NCBI RefSeq assembly: GCF_023195515.1
Contig: NZ_JALPKR020000002.1
Location: 5,123,001-5,187,000, forward strand
Direction: 5' to 3'
Origin: Variovorax sp. S12S4
Lineage (GTDB): Bacteria > Pseudomonadota > Gammaproteobacteria > Burkholderiales > Burkholderiaceae_C
Length of the DNA stretch: 64,000 nucleotides
The notes beneath the pieces were generated by a model. That model made no database searches. It was given only the letters and a program-made list of their open reading frames with translations, and was not told the DNA's origin. The position numbers and the translations under genes are program-made. Of this stretch, positions 48,125 through 57,048 are shown one piece after another; the stretch's first letter is position 1, and each line of letters opens with the position of its first letter.

Positions 48125-50365
48125 TTAGCGGCGACGTGCAGATCGCACACCGGCAACCGCCGTCACCACGCCAAGCACCTGCGCAAGCCGCGCGGCATCG
48201 GAGATTTCCACAGTGAAAGTCATCCACGCCGTGCCCTTGACCGATTGGGTCTGCACGCCGATCACGTTCATCTTCTCTCGTGCGAACACATCGGAGATGT
48301 CGCGCAGCAAGCCTTGGCGGTCGGCCGCTTCCACGGCCACGTCGACCGCATACATCGGTGCTTCGCCGCCCTTGGCAGCGCCCCACTCGACATCGATCAC
48401 GCGCTCGCCGTCGCGCGAAGCCATCATTCGGAAGTTGCTGCAGTCGGTGCGATGGACGCTCACGCCGTGGCCGCGCGTCACAAAGCCGCTGATGGCATCG
48501 GGCGGCGCGGGCTTGCAGCACTTGGCCAGCTGCGTCATCAATGAAGACACGCCCACTACCAGCACGCCGCCCTTGCCGGACTTTTCGCTCGCGCGCGGCT
48601 TCTTGAGCTGCACGCCGTCGTCGGGGTTGGGCGCGGGCTCCGGCGGACGCAACAGCATCTCGATGTTGCGCAGCGAAAACTCGTCCTTGCCTACGACTTC
48701 GAACAGATGGTCCGCCGACTTGAACCCCAGTTGCGAAGCCAGGTCTTCGAGCCGCGTGGAGGTCTTGCCTTCGCGCTGCAGCAGCTTCTCGACGGCCTCG
48801 CGCCCGCGCGCCACGGTTTCGTGCGTGATCTGCGCGTTGAACCACGCGCGCACCTTCGCGCGGGCGCGGTGGCTTGCAAGATAGCCAAGCTCGGCGTTGA
48901 GCCAATCCCGCGAAGGACCGCCCTCCTTGGCCGCGATGATCTCCACCGTCTGCCCGTTGGACAGCGGTGTATTCAGCGGCACCATCGCCCCATCGACGCG
49001 CGCACCGCGGCACCGGTGGCCGAGCGTGGTGTGCACGGTATAGGCAAAGTCGACCGGCGTCGCGCCCTGCGGCAACTCCACAATGGCGGCGTCCGGCGTC
49101 AATACATAGATGCGGTCGTCGAAAAGGCCCTGGCCCTGCGAGCCACCCGAAAGATCGCGCTCCCATGCCAGCAGCTGCCGCAGCACGGCGATCTTGGCGT
49201 CGTATTCCCCGCTCGCCCACACGCCGGCATAGCCCTTGTGCCCCGCCTCCTTGTAGGCCCAGTGCGCTGCCACGCCGTGCTCGGCATGGTCATGCATTTC
49301 TTCCGTGCGGATCTGAATCTCGATCGGCTTGCCCGGCTTGCCGTCGACGACCTCGCGCACCACGGTGTGCAGCGACTGGTAGCCGTTGGGCTTGGGCCGA
49401 GCGATGTAGTCGTCGAACTCTTCGTCGATCGGCAGGAAGTGCGAGTGCACCCAGGCCAGCGCCGCGTAGCAGTCCTTCACGTCGGGCACCACCACGCGCA
49501 GCGCGAGGATGTCGAACACCTGCGCAAAGTCGAGTGACTTGCCGCGCATTTTTTTGACGATGCTGTAGATGTTCTTCGGACGTCCCTGCACCGTGGCGCG
49601 CACGCCCTCGGCCTGCAGTTCGCGTTCGAGCTGCGAGCGCAGCTGCTCGATGTGGCCTTCCCGCTCGACGCGTTTCTCGTCGAGCAGGCGCGCAATCAGC
49701 TTGTAGGTTTCGGGTTCCAGAAAGCGGAACGAGAGATCTTCGATCTCCCACTTCACCTGCCAGATGCCCAGCCGGTTGGCCAGCGGCGCAAACACCTGTA
49801 GCGATTCGCGCGCCACGCTCTCGGGCGCGGGCTGCTTGCTGGCCGCTGCATGCCGCAAGGTCTGCAGCCGCGAAGCCAGGCGCAGCATCACCACGCGCAG
49901 GTCGCGCGAAAACGCGAGCAGCATCTTGCGCACGTTCTCGGTCTGCGCCCCTGCGCCTTCGGACAGATGGTGGCCTTGCGAAGCCGACCGCGCCTGTTCC
50001 TGCACGCGGACCAGCTTGGTGGTTTCCACCGCCAGCGCCGCAAAGTTGTCGCCGAACACCTTGGCGATCACCTCCTGCGGGCGGTTGAGGTGCTGGCAGG
50101 CGTACACCAGGTAGCTCGCGGCCTGCATGGCCTCGGAGCCGCCCATCTTCGCGACGATGGCCGCCACCGCATCGGCGTGCGCCAGCGTGTTTTCGCCGGT
50201 GTCGAGCTTTTCGTCGGCAATCAACGGTTCGGCAAAAGCCCGCGCGCGCGCCAGCATGTTCTCCATGACCGGGGTGCGATCGGCCGTTGCGGCGGACAAG
50301 GGATAGTCCACCATGACCGCGTCGGACGTGTTTGCCGTTTGAAGGCTGGAAGACTCGCGCTTCAC
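48125..50365 (-). CDS. relA: RelA-type (p)ppGpp synthetase
   Basis: Ribosome-associated stringent-response synthetase. It is 746 residues. The N-terminal HD hydrolase domain is degenerate: the HD pair of SpoT is replaced around AASYLVYACQHL (about residue 85), so it should only synthesise. The synthetase domain has RPKNIYSIVKKM, FDILALRVVV and PKPNGYQSLHTVV. The TGS domain (IYVLTPDAAIVELPQGATPV), a zinc/helical region with the CC in LAKCCKPAPPD and a C-terminal ACT domain follow. Start GTG 50365 has GAGG 5 bp upstream and follows the hydrolase gene by 7 bp. Confidence 0.95.
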   Translation of the reverse strand: MKRESSSLQTANTSDAVMVDYPLSAATADRTPVMENMLARARAFAEPLIADEKLDTGENTLAHADAVAAIVAKMGGSEAMQAASYLVYACQHLNRPQEVIAKVFGDNFAALAVETTKLVRVQEQARSASQGHHLSEGAGAQTENVRKMLLAFSRDLRVVMLRLASRLQTLRHAAASKQPAPESVARESLQVFAPLANRLGIWQVKWEIEDLSFRFLEPETYKLIARLLDEKRVEREGHIEQLRSQLERELQAEGVRATVQGRPKNIYSIVKKMRGKSLDFAQVFDILALRVVVPDVKDCYAALAWVHSHFLPIDEEFDDYIARPKPNGYQSLHTVVREVVDGKPGKPIEIQIRTEEMHDHAEHGVAAHWAYKEAGHKGYAGVWASGEYDAKIAVLRQLLAWERDLSGGSQGQGLFDDRIYVLTPDAAIVELPQGATPVDFAYTVHTTLGHRCRGARVDGAMVPLNTPLSNGQTVEIIAAKEGGPSRDWLNAELGYLASHRARAKVRAWFNAQITHETVARGREAVEKLLQREGKTSTRLEDLASQLGFKSADHLFEVVGKDEFSLRNIEMLLRPPEPAPNPDDGVQLKKPRASEKSGKGGVLVVGVSSLMTQLAKCCKPAPPDAISGFVTRGHGVSVHRTDCSNFRMMASRDGERVIDVEWGAAKGGEAPMYAVDVAVEAADRQGLLRDISDVFAREKMNVIGVQTQSVKGTAWMTFTVEISDAARLAQVLGVVTAVAGVRSARRR

Positions 50366-50372
50366 GTTGGCC

Positions 50373-51326
50373 TCAATCGAACAGGAAGGATGTGACGGCG
50401 GAGACCTGCGCAGGGTCGATGAAGGTCGGCGCATGGCCCACGCCTTCGAACTCGATCAGCTTTGCGCGCGGACCGCGCTCGGTCATGGCCAGGGCCGTAT
50501 CGCGCGAGAGCAGATCCGACTGGGCGCCGCGCGTCACGAGCGTTTGCGCGTCGATGGCGTCGTAAAGGCTCCACATCACGGCGCCGCCCTGGGCCGCGGC
50601 CTCGGGCGTGATGGCGCGCAGCGCCACGGCAATGGCCGGGTCGTAGTGAAGCACCCACGGGCCCGAACCGTCATCGTTGCCGGCTTCAAGCCTGCCCGAC
50701 CCATCGGCCGTGCGCTGCGACGCCGGCACCACCATGTGCTGCGACAAGGCAAGCCACTGCGCCGGCGTGTGCGGGCCAAAAGTGGTCGAGATCGACCACA
50801 CGGCGTCGGCCGCCTGCTGCACGCTGTCGTAGCGGCCGCCCTGCCCCACGTAGGCGCCGATGCGCTGAAGGGCCCTGGCTTCGATCGTCGGGCCGACGTC
50901 GTTCACGACGAAGCGGCGTATCGGCCTGGCCAGCGGCAATTGCTTGTGACCCGCCAGCACAAAGCCGATCAGCCCGCCCATGCTGGTACCCAGATAGTCG
51001 AAGGTATCGATCGGCTGTTGGCGGTGCAGCTCGCCCACCAGCGCCAGCATGTCGGCCGCATAGACGGGCACCTGGTAAAGCGCCGGGTCGCGCAGCCAGT
51101 CGCTTTGGCCGCGCCCCGCAACATCGGGACAGACCACGCGCACATTGCCGCCGGCGCGCGCCACGATGGCCTGGGCCAGCACGTCGAAATCGCGCCCTTG
51201 CCGGGTGAGCCCGTGCACGCACATCACGACATGCGCACTGCGCGCATCGCCCCATTGCCAATAAGCCATGCGATGACCGCCCTGGGCGTCATCGCACGCC
51301 ACATGATGAAGCGTCGGGTCGGTCAT
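50373..51326 (-). CDS. Alpha/beta hydrolase
   Basis: A 317-residue alpha/beta-hydrolase-fold protein. It has the oxyanion region HVVMCVHGLTRQG (about 33-45), the nucleophile elbow GTSMGG in FDYLGTSMGGLIG and a C-terminal His in EGVGHAPTF. The DVAGRGQSDWL segment resembles esterases and epoxide-hydrolase-like enzymes; a substrate cannot be named. ATG 51326 is preferred from the likely domain start; an in-frame ATG at 51368 exists. The next gene downstream is relA, 7 bp away. Divergent from the 3-hydroxybutyrate dehydrogenase. Confidence 0.82.
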   Translation of the reverse strand: MTDPTLHHVACDDAQGGHRMAYWQWGDARSAHVVMCVHGLTRQGRDFDVLAQAIVARAGGNVRVVCPDVAGRGQSDWLRDPALYQVPVYAADMLALVGELHRQQPIDTFDYLGTSMGGLIGFVLAGHKQLPLARPIRRFVVNDVGPTIEARALQRIGAYVGQGGRYDSVQQAADAVWSISTTFGPHTPAQWLALSQHMVVPASQRTADGSGRLEAGNDDGSGPWVLHYDPAIAVALRAITPEAAAQGGAVMWSLYDAIDAQTLVTRGAQSDLLSRDTALAMTERGPRAKLIEFEGVGHAPTFIDPAQVSAVTSFLFD

Positions 51327-51394
51327 GAAAACGAAGTCGTCCTGGTGCGGATAATGGTCTCGTCGCATCCTAATTCATCCGGAGATTGATCTTT

Positions 51395-52165
51395 ATGCTC
51401 AAAGGCAAAACCGCGCTTGTCACGGGGTCCACCAGCGGTATTGGCTTTGCCATTGCCAAGGCCCTTGCACAGCAAGGCGCACACATCGTGCTCAATGGCT
51501 TTGGCGATGCCGAGGCTCCCAAGTCGCAGATCGAGACGCTCGGCGTGCGCGCCGAATATCACGGCGCCGACATGAGCAAGCCCGACCAGATCGAAGACTT
51601 GATGAAGTTCGCCGCGGCCAGGTTCGGCCGCGTCGACATCCTCGTGAACAACGCCGGCATCCAGCACGTGGCCAAGGTCGAGGACTTTCCGCCAGAACGT
51701 TGGGACGCGATCATCGCAATCAACCTGACCAGCGCGTTTCACACGACACGGCTTGCCATTCCGGCCATGCGCGAAGCCAACTGGGGGCGCATCGTCAACG
51801 TGGCGTCGGCCCACGGGCTGGTCGCCTCGGCGCAGAAGTCGGCCTACGTGGCGGCCAAGCACGGCATCGTCGGCTTCACCAAGTCGGTTGCGCTCGAAAC
51901 CGCGACCACCGGCATCACCAGCAATGCAATCTGCCCGGGCTGGGTGCTGACCCAACTGGTGCAAAAGCAGATCGACGACCGCGCCGCACGCGAAGGCATT
52001 TCGGCCGAGCAGGCGCAAAACGAACTGCTGGGCGAAAAGCAGCCTTCGCTGCAGTTCACCACGGTCGAGCAGCTCGGCGGCCTGGCGGTGTTCCTGTGCT
52101 CGCCCGCCGCCGACCAGGTGCGCGGCGTGGCCTGGCAAATGGACGGCGGCTGGACGGCCCAGTAA
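51395..52165 (+). CDS. bdhA: 3-hydroxybutyrate dehydrogenase
   Basis: NAD-dependent oxidation of D-3-hydroxybutyrate to acetoacetate, used when poly-3-hydroxybutyrate is broken down. It is a 256-residue SDR: TGSTSGIG (10-17), NNAGIQHVAK, catalytic Ser in VASAHGLVAS and YVAAK. The long C-terminal segment (QAQNELLGEKQPS, then WQMDGGWTAQ) is typical of PHB-linked BDH. ATG 51395 with GGAG 11 bp upstream is chosen over a TTG nine bases earlier. The phaR repressor gene at 47 kb fits the same PHB metabolism. Confidence 0.95.
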   Translation: MLKGKTALVTGSTSGIGFAIAKALAQQGAHIVLNGFGDAEAPKSQIETLGVRAEYHGADMSKPDQIEDLMKFAAARFGRVDILVNNAGIQHVAKVEDFPPERWDAIIAINLTSAFHTTRLAIPAMREANWGRIVNVASAHGLVASAQKSAYVAAKHGIVGFTKSVALETATTGITSNAICPGWVLTQLVQKQIDDRAAREGISAEQAQNELLGEKQPSLQFTTVEQLGGLAVFLCSPAADQVRGVAWQMDGGWTAQ

Positions 52166-52204
52166 TCAGCGCGGCGCGGCCGGCGCGCCAGCCGCGCTTG
52201 CTTC

Positions 52205-52915
52205 TTATTTGAGCTGCACCGACCCCGACACGTTCACGACCACGCTGGTCTTCCCGGCCTCCACCGGAACCGGCGCATCGGCGGAAAAAGACTTGGCGGA
52301 TGCCGCCATGACGCGCGGCCGGATCGGGCCGTTGTCGTTCGCGTTCACCGAGACTTCGCGCAGCGTGTAGCCGCCGAAGCCGAAGCCCTTCGCCAGTTCC
52401 GTGGCCTTCTGCTTGAAGTTCTCGATGGCGATCGTCTGAGCCTCGGTCTCGCTCTTGGCGCGCTGCTCGCGGCTCAGTGCAAAACCTACATTGCCGACGC
52501 TGAGCGTGGTGATGCGCCCGGCAGTCTGCGTGATGCGCGGAAAGTCGCGGCCCTCGAGCACCATTTCAGCGGAGCCCTGCCAACCGTTGATCTTGCCTTC
52601 GCGGGTGTAGCGCGGCGACAGGCTGAAGTTGCCCGTGCGCACGTCGAGCTGCCCAGGTTGGGCGTTTTTCTTGGCTTCGGCCAGCGCTGCGTCCACCGCG
52701 GCCTTGAGCTGCGACTGAACAGTGGCGGCGTCGGTGGCGTCGCGCGTGGTGGTGAGCGTCATGCTCAGCAGGTCCTGCTGCACTTCGACCGTGCCCGAAG
52801 CCGTGAGCTGCAGCACGTTCTGCGGCGGCGCGGCCATGTTCTGGGCCATGGCGGTGCTTGCGGCCCCAGCCGCGGCCAATGCGACGCAAGCCGCGATCAG
52901 TTTGATTTTTTTCAA
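52205..52915 (-). CDS. SIMPL domain (DUF541) periplasmic protein
   Basis: A 236-residue secreted protein with a signal peptide (about 1-25, cleavage after AMA). The SIMPL/DUF541 fold follows, starting LQLTASGTVEVQQDLLSMTL and ending VVVNVSGSVQLK. E. coli YggE belongs here and reduces oxidative stress. The role in this organism is unknown. Convergent with bdhA (39 bp). Confidence 0.88.
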   Translation of the reverse strand: MKKIKLIAACVALAAAGAASTAMAQNMAAPPQNVLQLTASGTVEVQQDLLSMTLTTTRDATDAATVQSQLKAAVDAALAEAKKNAQPGQLDVRTGNFSLSPRYTREGKINGWQGSAEMVLEGRDFPRITQTAGRITTLSVGNVGFALSREQRAKSETEAQTIAIENFKQKATELAKGFGFGGYTLREVSVNANDNGPIRPRVMAASAKSFSADAPVPVEAGKTSVVVNVSGSVQLK

Positions 52916-52967
52916 GACGAGATACTCCCTGGATTGGTACTCAAGACGCCAAACGCGCCGCGCCGCC

Positions 52968-53324
52968 TCAGCGGCGCTGGCTGCGTGGCAAGGTCAGCGC
53001 GCGGCTGGCCGAAATCGGCGCCGGCGCGATTCGCTCGGCCGGCTGCGATTCTGCCGAATTCGGCCGCGGAGGGGTGCCGGGGGGCGTCCACTGCCTTCGC
53101 ACCTGCTGCCGCAATTCGAAGAGCTCGGCCGCCGTGAGGCGCCGGCCAGCGGCCGCCTCTTCCCGCCGAATCTCGTCGCGCTGGGCCGCACGGTGGGCGG
53201 CTACAGCTTCGCGCACTTCGCTCCGGCGCACGTCGCCAACCTTGAGAAAGTCGCCGGCCACAGCCAAGGCAGGGCCACAGCCGCAGGCAACGATGATCGG
53301 AAACGCGGAAAGAAGAGTTCTCAT
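52968..53324 (-). CDS. Hypothetical secreted protein
   Basis: A 118-residue protein with a likely signal peptide (LLSAFPIIVACGCGPALAVA, cleavage near residue 23). The mature part is charged and helical (EVREAVAAHRAAQRDEIRRE, LTAAELFELRQQVRRQW), ending in a proline-rich tail. I do not recognise it. It lies upstream of the SIMPL gene on the same strand and divergent from ompR. Confidence 0.65.
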   Translation of the reverse strand: MRTLLSAFPIIVACGCGPALAVAGDFLKVGDVRRSEVREAVAAHRAAQRDEIRREEAAAGRRLTAAELFELRQQVRRQWTPPGTPPRPNSAESQPAERIAPAPISASRALTLPRSQRR

Positions 53325-53402
53325 TGAACGAAAGCCATCAATGAGGTGGACTTTGCCATTGCCGGGCTAACGTCGGATGACTAGACAGCGAGCGACCGCA
53401 AG

Positions 53403-53481
53403 TTTTGTAACTTAGTGTCAAACCATAAGTAAAACCGGCTCAACGAGGGCCTAACGCCTTCAGAATCGGCGCTGTTACAAA
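53403..53481. promoter_or_regulatory. Inverted pair of TTTGTAAC boxes upstream of ompR
   Basis: TTTGTAAC at 53404-53411 and its exact complement GTTACAAA at 53474-53481, 62 bp apart, in the AT-richer region just before ompR. The spacing would allow a looping or two-site regulator. OmpR sites in enterobacteria contain TTGTAAC-like cores, so autoregulation is possible. Confidence 0.45.
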
Positions 53482-53496
53482 TTCAACGTTGTAGAA

Positions 53497-54228
53497 ATGA
53501 CTCAAGTTCCCGCTCGCACTGACAAGATCGTGATCGTCGACGACGACGCCCGCATCCGCGACCTGCTTCGCCGCTACCTGACCCAGGAAGGTTTCGAAGT
53601 GATCGTGGCCGAGGACGGCAAGGCGCTCAACCGCATCCTGCTGCGCGACACGGTCGACCTGATCGTGCTCGACCTGATGATGCCCGGCGAAGACGGCCTT
53701 TCGGTCTGCCGACGCCTGCGCGCCGCCAACGACCGCACGCCGATCATCATGCTCACCGCCAAGGGCGAGGACGTCGACCGCATCGTCGGCCTCGAAGTCG
53801 GCGCCGACGACTACCTTGGCAAGCCCTTCAACCCCCGCGAACTGCTGGCCCGCGTGCACGCGGTGCTGCGCCGCCGTCCGCCGCTCGAGGCACCGGGCGC
53901 CCCTTCCACCGAGAACGAAACCGTGACCTTCGGGCCTTTTGCGTTCGATCTCGGTTCGCGCACGCTCAAGAAGGACGGCGAGGAGCTTTCGCTCACCACC
54001 GGCGAATTCGCGATGCTGAAGGCGCTGGTGCGCCATCCGCGCCAGCCGCTGTCGCGCGAAAAGCTGGCGCAGCTGGCCCGCGGCCGCGAGTTCGAGCCCT
54101 TCGACCGAAGCCTCGATGTTCAGATCTCCCGCCTGCGCAAGCTGGTCGAGGCCGACGCCGCAGCGCCCCGCTACATCCAGACGGTGTGGGGCGTGGGCTA
54201 CGTGTTCGTGCCGGACGGCGCGGCCTGA
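53497..54228 (+). CDS. ompR: Response regulator OmpR
   Basis: Two-component response regulator. It is 243 residues. The receiver domain has the acidic pocket Asp15-Asp17, phosphorylation site Asp59 in IVLDLMMPGEDG, the Thr in MLTAKGEDVDR and Lys in LGKPFNPREL. The winged-helix DNA-binding domain covers about 145-240 and ends YIQTVWGVGYVF. It is upstream of envZ, which supports the name; it is the osmotic/envelope OmpR type by sequence. Confidence 0.95.
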   Translation: MTQVPARTDKIVIVDDDARIRDLLRRYLTQEGFEVIVAEDGKALNRILLRDTVDLIVLDLMMPGEDGLSVCRRLRAANDRTPIIMLTAKGEDVDRIVGLEVGADDYLGKPFNPRELLARVHAVLRRRPPLEAPGAPSTENETVTFGPFAFDLGSRTLKKDGEELSLTTGEFAMLKALVRHPRQPLSREKLAQLARGREFEPFDRSLDVQISRLRKLVEADAAAPRYIQTVWGVGYVFVPDGAA

Positions 54229-54304
54229 ACGACGTTCAGAGGTGGCCATCGGCCTGCAATCCGCCAGACCCAGCCCAGCCCAGGAGGACGGCGCCCAGGT
54301 CACG

Positions 54305-55714
54305 ATGCCAAGCCCTCTCGAGGGCACCGGCCAGCGTGACCGGCGACCGGGCCTGAAGCTCGGCTTCAGCCTTTTCTGGCGCACATTCTTCCTGCTCGCA
54401 CTGCTGCTGATCGGCTGTACGGTCGCCTGGCTGCAGACTTTCCGCTCGCTCGAATACGAGCCACGCGCCATCCAGACCGCGCACCAGATCGCCTCGCTTG
54501 TGAACCTGACGCGCGCGGCGCTGGTGTATTCGGACGCGATCACCCGGGTGTCGCTCATCAAGACGCTGGCCGACCAGGAAGGCGTGCGCATCCTCCCGCG
54601 CGAGCCCAACGACCGGTTTCAGCCTTACACCAGCGGCGCGCTCGACCAGCGGGTGACCGAAGAGCTGATCGACCAGCTCGGCGAGGGCACCACGGTGGCC
54701 AGCCGCGTCAATGACGAGCCGGGCCTGTGGATCGGCTTCACCATCGAGAGCGACGCCTACTGGCTGCTGCTCGACCCGACCCGCTTCAGCCGCGTGGGCG
54801 GCCGTACCTGGCTGGTGTGGCTCAGCACGGCCATGGCGCTCTCGCTGGCCGGCGCGGCGCTGATCACCCGGCTGATCAACCTGCCCCTCAAGCAGCTTTC
54901 GCGCGCCACCATGCAGGTGCGCGAAGGCGAATACGAGGCGCACCGGCTCGACGAGCGCGCCCGCACCAACGAGATTCGCGCGGTGAACATCGGCTTCAAC
55001 CGCATGGCCGACCAGCTCGCCAAGATCGAGCAGGACCGCGCCATCATGCTGGCCGGCATCTCGCACGACCTGCGCACCCCGCTGGCGCGCCTGCGGCTCG
55101 AAACCGAGATGAGCGTGTCCGACGAAGACGCGCGCGACCACATGGCGGCCGACATTGCCCAGCTCGACGCCATCATCGACAAGTTTCTCGACTACGCGCG
55201 CCCCGACCATGTCGACCCCAAGCCCGTGCTGCTGCGGGACGTGGTCGACGCCTGCACCTACGCCGTGCAGGACTACGAAGAAATGAACATCCGCGTCGAC
55301 GTGCCGCCCGACCTGCGCGTGATGGGCGACGAGGTCGAGCTCACCCGCGTGATCTCCAACCTGGTGGAAAACGCCCGGCGCTACGGCAAGACGCCTTCCA
55401 CCGGCGTGGCCGACGTGGTGATCCAGGCGCAAGCCAACAACGATGCGGTGCTCATCAAGGTGCGCGACCACGGCGCGGGCGTCGAGCCGGCCCTGCTCTC
55501 GCAGCTGACCAAGCCCTTCTTCCGCGGCGACGTGGCGCGCACCTCGGCGGCCGGCGCCGGCCTCGGCCTGTCGATCGTTGCCAAGAACATCGAGCGCATG
55601 GGCGGCACCTTTGCGCTCACCAGCACGCCGGGACGCGGCCTTGCGGCGCACATCCGCATGCCGCGCGCCATGCCGGTGCCAAAACCGGCCGAGGCCCCCA
55701 GCCGGCGGGCGTAG
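54305..55714 (+). CDS. envZ: Sensor histidine kinase EnvZ
   Basis: Partner of OmpR. It is 469 residues. Membrane helix 1 is at about 22-45, a periplasmic loop about 46-167 and helix 2 about 168-190; then a HAMP domain (LPLKQLSRATMQVREGEY), the dimerisation/phospho-acceptor box GISHDLRTPLARLRLE with His254 and the ATPase with N-box (VISNLVENARRYG), KVRDHGAGVE and GAGLGLSIV. ATG 54305 is preferred; GTG 54242 is in frame, would give 21 more residues and lies only 14 bp after ompR. Convergent with ispF. Confidence 0.93.
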   Translation: MPSPLEGTGQRDRRPGLKLGFSLFWRTFFLLALLLIGCTVAWLQTFRSLEYEPRAIQTAHQIASLVNLTRAALVYSDAITRVSLIKTLADQEGVRILPREPNDRFQPYTSGALDQRVTEELIDQLGEGTTVASRVNDEPGLWIGFTIESDAYWLLLDPTRFSRVGGRTWLVWLSTAMALSLAGAALITRLINLPLKQLSRATMQVREGEYEAHRLDERARTNEIRAVNIGFNRMADQLAKIEQDRAIMLAGISHDLRTPLARLRLETEMSVSDEDARDHMAADIAQLDAIIDKFLDYARPDHVDPKPVLLRDVVDACTYAVQDYEEMNIRVDVPPDLRVMGDEVELTRVISNLVENARRYGKTPSTGVADVVIQAQANNDAVLIKVRDHGAGVEPALLSQLTKPFFRGDVARTSAAGAGLGLSIVAKNIERMGGTFALTSTPGRGLAAHIRMPRAMPVPKPAEAPSRRA

Positions 55715-55733
55715 GGCGGAGTGCGGCCGCCGG
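55702..55733. repeat. Inverted repeat between envZ and ispF ends
   Basis: CCGGCGG (55702-55708) and CCGCCGG (55727-55733) flank the envZ stop and lie against the ispF stop, in a convergent gap of 19 bp. It could be a weak bidirectional terminator; there is no T tract. Confidence 0.35.
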
Positions 55734-56222
55734 TCAGCGGTAAAGCAGCGCCACGGCGCGCGCTTCCATCGCCCGGCCCTCGCCAACGGGGCCGAGCTTC
55801 TCGGCCGTCTTGGCCTTCACGTTGACCTGCTCGGGCGCAAGCCCCAGCGTCTCGGCAATGCGTTGGCACATCGCCGGAATGTGCGGCGCCAGCTTGGGCG
55901 CCTGCGCAATCACGGTGCTGTCGATATTGCCGATTTCCCAGCCCGCGGCACGCACGCGCCGCGCCGCCTCGCCGAGCAGCACGGCCGAATCCGCGCCGCG
56001 AAACTGCGCGTCCGTATCGGGAAAATGCCGGCCGATGTCGCCCAGCCCCGCCGCGCCGAGCAGGGCGTCGGTAATGGCATGCAGCAGCACGTCGGCATCC
56101 GAATGCCCCAGCAGGCCGGTGGTGTGCGGCACCTCGACCCCGCCCAGGATCAGCTTGCGCCCAGCCACGAGCTGGTGAACGTCCCAGCCTTCGCCGACGC
56201 GAATGTTGAACGGCGCTGTCAT
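55734..56222 (-). CDS. ispF: 2-C-methyl-D-erythritol 2,4-cyclodiphosphate synthase
   Basis: MEP pathway step forming MEcPP with loss of CMP; a zinc-dependent trimer. It is 162 residues, the standard length. Zinc ligands Asp14 and His16 are in GEGWDVHQL and His48 in the SDADVLLHA stretch; [13 protein letters not shown] is the CDP-binding loop. Start ATG 56222 overlaps the ispD stop (ATGA), so the pair is translationally coupled. Confidence 0.97.
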   Translation of the reverse strand: MTAPFNIRVGEGWDVHQLVAGRKLILGGVEVPHTTGLLGHSDADVLLHAITDALLGAAGLGDIGRHFPDTDAQFRGADSAVLLGEAARRVRAAGWEIGNIDSTVIAQAPKLAPHIPAMCQRIAETLGLAPEQVNVKAKTAEKLGPVGEGRAMEARAVALLYR

Positions 56223-56932
56223 ACCGAGTCCTTCTTGCGACCGAGCAGAACCGCTTCGGCCAACGCAAAGTCTTCGGGGAAGGTCACCTTGAAGTTCTGC
56301 GCGCTGCCCGGCACCAGCAGCGGCGACAGGCCGATCGCCTCGATGGCGCCGGCTTCGTCCGTGACTGCATCGCCCGTGCGCTCCAGCGCATCGAGCAGCA
56401 TGCCGACGCGGAACATCTGCGGCGTCTGCGCCAGCCATTTGTCGGCACGCGGCAGCGTTTGCGACACCCGGCTGTCGCCGGAAGAAACCTTCAGCGTATC
56501 CGCCAGCCGGTGCGCAAGCAGCCCGCCGACGGCGTCGTGCTCGCAAGCCGCGATCAGCGCCTCGATCTGACTCGACGTGACCAGGCAGCGTGCCGCGTCG
56601 TGCACCAGCACCCAGTCATGCGCCCCGGCCCCCTTCTGCCGCAGCGCCGCCAGGCCGTTGCGCACCGTGGCCGCGCGCGTGACGCCGCCTACCTGCAGCA
56701 GGAATTCACCCGTGGACGGAAAGCGCGGCAGCGCCGCTTGAATGTCGCGGTCTTCGGGCGACACCACTACCGCCAGCCCGGCAAAACGGCCTGCCAGCGC
56801 ACGGAATGCCTCCACCGTGTGGGCCACCATCGACGCCCCCGCGATCCGCTGGTATTGCTTGGGCTGCACGCCACCCGCACGGTGGCCGGAACCGGCGCAA
56901 GGAATCAGCACGAAGAATCGGGAGGAAGACAT
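56219..56932 (-). CDS. ispD: 2-C-methyl-D-erythritol 4-phosphate cytidylyltransferase
   Basis: Transfers CMP to MEP. It is 237 residues. The nucleotide-binding loop [17 protein letters not shown] is near residue 11; [10 protein letters not shown] and the C-terminal DEAGAIE and [13 protein letters not shown] are typical. Start ATG 56932 is chosen because the motif lies about 10 residues in; upstream in-frame ATGs would extend into the promoter shared with mfd. Divergent from mfd. Confidence 0.96.
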   Translation of the reverse strand: MSSSRFFVLIPCAGSGHRAGGVQPKQYQRIAGASMVAHTVEAFRALAGRFAGLAVVVSPEDRDIQAALPRFPSTGEFLLQVGGVTRAATVRNGLAALRQKGAGAHDWVLVHDAARCLVTSSQIEALIAACEHDAVGGLLAHRLADTLKVSSGDSRVSQTLPRADKWLAQTPQMFRVGMLLDALERTGDAVTDEAGAIEAIGLSPLLVPGSAQNFKVTFPEDFALAEAVLLGRKKDSV

Positions 56933-56978
56933 GGGGTCCGGCAGCGGCCAAGGGCCGTCAAGCGAATAAGGGGCCGCC

Positions 56979-56988
56979 ATTCTAGAAT
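56979..56988. promoter_or_regulatory. Palindromic -10 region between ispD and mfd
   Basis: ATTCTAGAAT (56979-56988) is a perfect 10-bp palindrome that yields TAGAAT on each strand, 61 bp before mfd and 47 bp before ispD. It could act as a shared -10 for divergent transcription. No -35 is clear on either side. Confidence 0.35.
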
Positions 56989-57048
56989 CGACAGCTTCAC
57001 ACCCCTCGCCAGCCGGCGCGGGGTGTCGTGCATTTTCAGAAGCGTTCA

